From the NCBI GenBank assembly GCA_019155205.2, contig JAHNZQ020000049.1, positions 990,621 to 1,037,448 on the forward strand: a DNA stretch of 46,828 nucleotides, written 5' to 3'. Position numbers and translations under genes: made by a program. Source of the stretch: Gracilaria vermiculophylla. Taxonomy: Eukaryota; Rhodophyta; Florideophyceae; Gracilariales; Gracilariaceae. The notes beneath the pieces are model-generated. The model did not search any database. It saw nothing but the letters and a program-made list of their open reading frames with translations, and was not told where the DNA came from. This document shows positions 42,590-46,828 of this stretch, one piece after another; within the stretch, counting starts at the first letter, position 1; every line of letters starts with the position of its first letter.

Positions 42590-42960
42590 ATGTTTCTTGA
42601 TAAAGACATAATTCTGCCTATACCATTATATATCAACTATCTTTCTCACTCTATTGGAATTCTAGGATCAGTTCTTTTAAAAAGACGTATGAGATATCCT
42701 TCTTCAATATCAATACATAAAGCAGCCATGAGCCGCTTTTCGGTGCGTAAGATAGCATCCACCATTGATTTTGTGCTCTCCAGGATGCGTCAGAAACAGC
42801 TTAGATAAATGATGGATGACAGACGTCCTGGTTATTATAATTAAAATAATGATAAATCTCAGACCGTGGTTGAAGAGCGAAAATGTTTATCGTTTCATGT
42901 GAAAAAGCAATCAGAACCAATAATGCGATCGCTGCAAAATCCATCTTGAACCAATATCAT
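42590..42960 (+). pseudogene. Tc1-like transposase N-terminal fragment
   Basis: The frame contains SIHKAAMSRFSVRKIASTID and FVLSRMRQ, a helix-turn-helix of the type lhkaGmS.reIA..l. After a stop the same frame goes on with DDRRPGYYN and, past another stop, NDKSQTVVEERKCLSFHVKK, resembling the GRP linker and second helical part of Tc1-like transposases. No catalytic core is readable downstream, although 42960-43400 may hold decayed remains. Confidence 0.45.
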
Positions 42961-43789
42961 CAGTAAAGGAATATCATGGGCATGAACATATTCAAACTAT
43001 AGTTCTATGTACTCTTTGCTTCTCATATTAATTTCAATTCTTTATATTACTCCGATTTTTGCGGAGAAAACTGTATTTCATTTACGCCTATTCTCAAAGA
43101 TCAACTTTCTGCACAGTATTTCACAAATTATGCCGGTTCATAGTTTCTTCATCAAAGCTAATCTGACGAAAGGAAGACTGTACACACCTTCTGCGCATTA
43201 CGTTTTACTTGTTTTGCCTGCTTTTGCGGTTTTTTGTGTCGTTTAATCTTCAAATGAGTACAAAGACGTTCTTGATTCTATTATCATGTTCTCCATCAAC
43301 TGCGCGGGAACAATGATGCATAATATGTGCATTAGTTATTGAAACTTATACCATAAAAGCATTGTCATAAATGTTTTTGGCCCCATCTTTATCTAGACCA
43401 GATGACATTAACTGCTGTGCGGAGCCTTCAGAAAAAGGTTTTCACGATAACCTGACCACTAGAAGGGTTTTATTTTCAGTCCTTGTTGGAAATCGACAGC
43501 ATATTTTGTGATGGTTTTGTTTTTGAATGAACTGCATTTATATATTCTGCAGTATTTTTAAAGCCTATGTGTCTCGAAACACTTCGGTCGGTGGAAAAGC
43601 TTTTTTTAATAATCAATATCAGGAATCCGAAATAAAAAAACACCTTTTTTTCATTTTTTTCTTCCAAAGCTGTCTCATACTCTGACAGTTTTCGTTGTTT
43701 CTGAGTTTATATTTAAAAGCACTACTTTAGTGCTCCTGCAATCGCTGCAGCATAACAAAACACTGCGTGGTACTTTTTTGACACCCTAA
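42961..43789. other. Unassigned, possibly decayed transposon DNA
   Basis: AT-rich with short frames on both strands; no motif or RNA gene recognised. Confidence 0.4.
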
Positions 43790-43958
43790 GAGCATCTCCA
43801 CCGGCGACAAGAGAACGGCCATCAAATGACCAAAACGTGTGCGCGTGCCTTCCGTTTATTGGCGCAAACATTTTTGCTTATTTGATTTTTTGCTCGATAC
43901 CCTGCCATCTCCAACGGTCGGCAAATCTGAGCTTCATCACTGCCTCAAGCTGCGTCAA

Positions 43959-46055
43959 ATGTCATACTCTCTGCTCGTCGAGGAACAAGATGAAGCTCTC
44001 AATGAGCTCACACAAAAATTGCTCAGTAGCAGTGATTCCGAGAGTGAGGAAATAAAACATGGTGGTTCTTCCGTTGATAGAGCACCAAACATTGACCGTA
44101 CAAGACAAAGAGGTCATCAAAAGCTCTACAAAGACTACCTTGCCAATAACTCTTTGTATACCGAAGTGCATTTGCGTCGTAGATTCCATGCTTCCCGGAA
44201 CCTGTTCCAAACTTTAAGTGAAAAACGTGGAACTCATTACCACTACTTTCTAAAAAGGCTTGAATGCAGAGGAATACAGCGGTTCAGCACGGAACAGGAA
44301 TTCACAGCCGCACTACGCCTTTTAGCTTATGGATGCACCGCGGACAGCGTAGACAAATATGATCGTATGGCGCAATCCACAGCAGCCGAGTCTTTGACAA
44401 ACTTTTGTCAATGTGTGATTGCCGGCTTTGGTGAGGAATTCTTACTAGTTCACAACGCTACAGATCTTGCATGTATACTAAGGAGAAATCGTCATAATGG
44501 GCTTCCGGGTTTGATTGGGAGCATTGATTGCTAAAAATGGTTATGGAAATCCTGTTCAGTAGCATGGAGGGGACAATATCAGGGCAAATAACGGAAACCA
44601 GCTGTAACTCTGAAGGCTGTAGCGGATGATAAGCTTTGGATTTGGCATGCATTCTTCGGCACACCTCATAGCGAGAACAATATCAATGTACTCGAACCAT
44701 CACTACTTCTGAACAAAACAGCGGATGGATCTTTTCCCTTAAAGGTTTCCTACCTTTTGAACGGGAAGGAAAGAGAGGTAGCTTATTTTCTTTGTGATGG
44801 TGTGTATCCAAGGTACGCGTTATTTGTGCACACTGTTCACGAACCAGTTAAAAAGAAGGAGAAACTGCTCGTAAAATAACAAGAGGGGAGGTGAAAAGTG
44901 TGGAGACAAGCCGCGCGAGCGGACAAGACACCAAAGGTGTGCAGCCTTGCTCCCCAGACGGGCAGCGCGGTGGTAGAACCCTCCGATAGGGTCGACGCTA
45001 GCCGGCTGAAAATCCGGGAGACCCCTTCCTCTTCTGCAGATGGAGGTGTGGGGCGAGTCGGCCAGCAACGCTAAGGGCGAGGAGCCGCGGCGCAATGTGC
45101 GGAGCGAGCCGCAATAGCGGAGAGCAACAGTAAAACATATTGAACGAGCCGCGCAGCAAAGCACAGACTATTGCGTTGAGCAACAATATCCTTAAAAACG
45201 GGAGCCAAGCCTGCAGAGTAGGGCGGAAGTTATGGAGCCGTCCGACGGTCGAAACGAGAAGAAACAACAAAAACAGCAAGCAAAAATAGTCCTTACCACG
45301 TTAATAATATCTTCAACGGCAGAGGTCGGATAGCGAGCCTGAGTGGTCGGCAGAACAGCGCAATGTTGGTCTGAGGCCGCGCGACAAGCGGAATAATTTA
45401 GAGCCGAAAGTCCCCCCTTGAGGTTTCCTTGCCGTACAGTGCGACGGTCATGACGGCTTATATGCACGGTCTACAACTACACTAAACTAAACAAAATATA
45501 TAGATACTACCAACATTGCTGGGCTGCCCCGTTTACGTGTTTGGCCTTTACCGTACTGCCACGGCGCATCCGGTAATCGGGCAAATGCTGCACACGTGTG
45601 CCGTACAGTACGCCTTTTGAAGGCAGACCCGAGAATAGGAAAAAATCACCAAGTGTCCTCATACAACACGGAGATGACGGCAGGCAAACTGGACACCTCT
45701 CATGAGAGAGACAGCGCATCGACCCAACGAAGGGGCGATTGCTCTACAAAAAGATGTTGAACGAGCATTTGGGGTTCTACAAGGGCCATGGAACATACTT
45801 CGCCGCCCGTCAAGGTTCTCGACTGTGAGGTCGATGAGAAATGTTATGTACTGTTGCATAATATTGCATAATATGATAGTCGAAGAAGGACTAACGGAAG
45901 AAGAGATATTGTTCCCGGGCTCAACAGCGATCCAAAAAGAAGAAGTGGTGCACTTTGGACATCCGGTGTGTGCTGATGATAATTTTCACGTATGTGAAGG
46001 TTCGATTGCAGGTTTTTGGGCAGGAGAAGAATTTCTGCGAGATGACGAAAACTAG
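43959..46055 (+). pseudogene. PIF/Harbinger transposase (HARBI1/ALP1-like), interrupted
   Basis: ATG 43959 (MSYSLLVEEQDEALNELTQK) opens a frame of 191 codons with a serine/acid-rich stretch, RRRFHASRNLFQTLSEK, EQEFTAALRLLAYGCTADSV, then GLPGLIGSIDC (first catalytic Asp) and a TAA. The same frame continues through two more stops: KWLWKSCSVAWRGQYQGK, KLWIWHAFFGTPHSENNINV (the second Asp, normally NDIN, is Asn), YFLCDGVYPRYALFV, up to about 44880. The last part resumes at about 45735: EGAIALQKDVERAFGVLQGP (Glu kept), NVMYCCIILHNMIVEEGLTE, stop at 46053-46055. About 845 bp of foreign sequence separate the parts. The homology is strong and the frames long, but the enzyme cannot be active. Confidence 0.85.
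44888..45731. mobile_element. Insertion within the Harbinger transposase, unknown type
   Basis: The transposase is interrupted between QEG (44880-44888) and EGAIALQKDVERAF (about 45732). The borders read ACAAGAGGGG and AACGAAGGGG, which could be an eroded 9-10 bp target duplication. The insert has higher GC than its surroundings and contains only short minus-strand frames without motifs (up to 114 codons). I see no transposase, poly-A end or LTR. It may be a non-autonomous element; an intron is less likely because stops also flank it. Confidence 0.45.
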
Positions 46056-46263
46056 CAAAGTTTGCAACACGATGTCATCGAATATTTATGGAGTTTTGCA
46101 AAGAAACATGTAAATGAACCTGCCTTACCAGAGAATATTACTGCGTTGTTGCAAGACGCGACCCCATCTACCAGCAAAATCCTTTCCCACGCGCTTGCGT
46201 GAGCACCTACGCTCGCAGGCTCGCTCCGGCGCCCCGCTCGCTTGTGAGACTGTTGGAGGGCTC

Positions 46264-46669
46264 GTCGAAGTTTTCTGCAATCTGAGCCTATAAACAGGCA
46301 CATCAAATGGCTACGTTACCGGCGTCGGCAGCTCCTCTGTTGAAGTGGATGCAAAAGGTTCACACGGGGTGGACAGGGTCGCACTGTTCTTGCGCATTCT
46401 CATCGATGCGTGCTCCTTGTTTCGCTCTTCTTCTTTAAAGTTATCGAGTACGTGTTTGCGTCAAATGCGGAAGACCTCTACGGCTTCAGGGCTTCTGTCG
46501 GCAGCGACCGAATAGATTGTCTCAAAAACATACGACATGCTGTGAAATCTCAAAAAAACGAACAAATGTATACTATACGCCGACAAAAATAGGTTTCAGA
46601 AAAAAGTAAAGTCAAAAAAACGTTTCAAAAACATGTGATCATCAATAACCAATCTTTACTGCGCGACGA
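46264..46669. other. Intergenic, nothing certain
   Basis: About 400 bp after the Harbinger element. GTTTCAAAAACATGTGATCA at 46622-46641 faintly resembles the inner part of the Tc1-like ends and could be the left end of the element whose transposase follows. Confidence 0.35.
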
Positions 46670-46828
46670 TCAATAGTTTATTTTGCATCCATTTTGCTGT
46701 GTAACGCTAATGCAGCGTTTCGGCATCGAATTGATGTACTTTTCCACAGTTGAAACTGTTATAGATTTCCAGCAATTTTTAATACAGTTTTTGAGTTCAA
46801 AAACTGTCTGAAATTGCCTTCCATGCGC
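46670..46828 (-). pseudogene. Tc1-like transposase C-terminus (runs off window)
   Basis: The minus frame reads ELKNCIKNCWKSITVSTVEK and then YINSMPKRCISVTQQNGCKI, NY, before the stop TGA at 46670-46672. This is the typical end of Tc1-like transposases: a helix with Trp, then SMPKRC..V....G...Y. About 50 codons are visible. A frame change occurs upstream near 46800, so it is probably broken. Confidence 0.75.

Larger units (their letters stand above)
43790..46263 (+). mobile_element. PIF/Harbinger DNA transposon split by an insertion
   Basis: It contains a PIF/Harbinger-type transposase in two blocks. The left end reads GAGCATCTCCACCGG after TAA, in the style of PIF/Harbinger ends (GAGCATCTCCA is common in that group). 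The right end, read inwards from 46263, is GAGCCCTCCAACAGT. The ends are imperfect, and the base triplet after the right end is not TAA or TTA, so the right boundary is less sure. Confidence 0.65.

Noticed and set aside
42860..42900. Similarity between GAGCGAAAATGTT near 42876 and near 12437 as proof of one shared element
   Set aside because: The matched stretch is too short, and the two places read best in different frames; the relation stays open.
1..46828. CRISPR arrays, bacterial operons, rRNA and tRNA genes
   Set aside because: No regular spaced repeats, no ribosome-binding patterns and no cloverleaf or T-arm consensus were found on reading either strand.

Overview
This window reads as transposon-rich nuclear DNA of a eukaryote. 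The evidence is two intact genes lying between broken copies of four classes of eukaryotic mobile element, and the absence of bacterial-style operons. The two intact genes are an animal-type haem peroxidase (569 aa) and an NAD(P)-binding oxidoreductase (210 aa), each in a single uninterrupted reading frame. Intron-poor genes, an animal-type haem peroxidase and abundant Ty3/gypsy elements would suit a florideophyte red alga such as a Chondrus-like species. That placement is inference, not something the sequence proves.

Layout. 1-9592: a chromodomain Ty3/gypsy retrotransposon on the minus strand (copy 1), with a solo LTR of the same family nested inside it (1027-1479). 9593-12233: remains of a Tc1-like element (minus) carrying a piggyBac element (10168-12175). 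12240-12570: a faint Tc1-like fragment. 12858-13490: the oxidoreductase gene. 13551-17669: mostly unassigned DNA. 17670-19379: the haem peroxidase gene. 19398-22481: AT-rich DNA with no gene I can support. 22482-31170: a second copy of the chromodomain gypsy family on the plus strand (copy 2). 31171-32399: possible exons of an unidentified gene. 32400-39470: a gypsy element of another family on the minus strand (copy 3). 40759-42042: a Tc1-like element with both ends. 42590-42960: another Tc1-like fragment. 43790-46263: a PIF/Harbinger element split by a 0.85 kb insertion. 46670-46828: the start of a further Tc1-like transposase that runs off the window.

No autonomous element here looks functional. 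Nonsense codons, frameshifts or lost catalytic residues occur in every transposase and pol gene. The LTRs of each gypsy element differ considerably, so the insertions are old and several are nested.

The most interesting signal is in copies 1 and 2. Between pol and the 3' LTR, both carry a stretch whose codon-like conservation lies on the strand opposite to gag-pol. Over 35 aligned codons the 34 differences fall 8/5/21 on codon positions 1/2/3 of the antisense frame. In copy 1 this antisense gene spans about 2.1 kb without the solo LTR, and removing that LTR plus one copy of its target duplication rejoins an open frame. I do not recognise the encoded protein.
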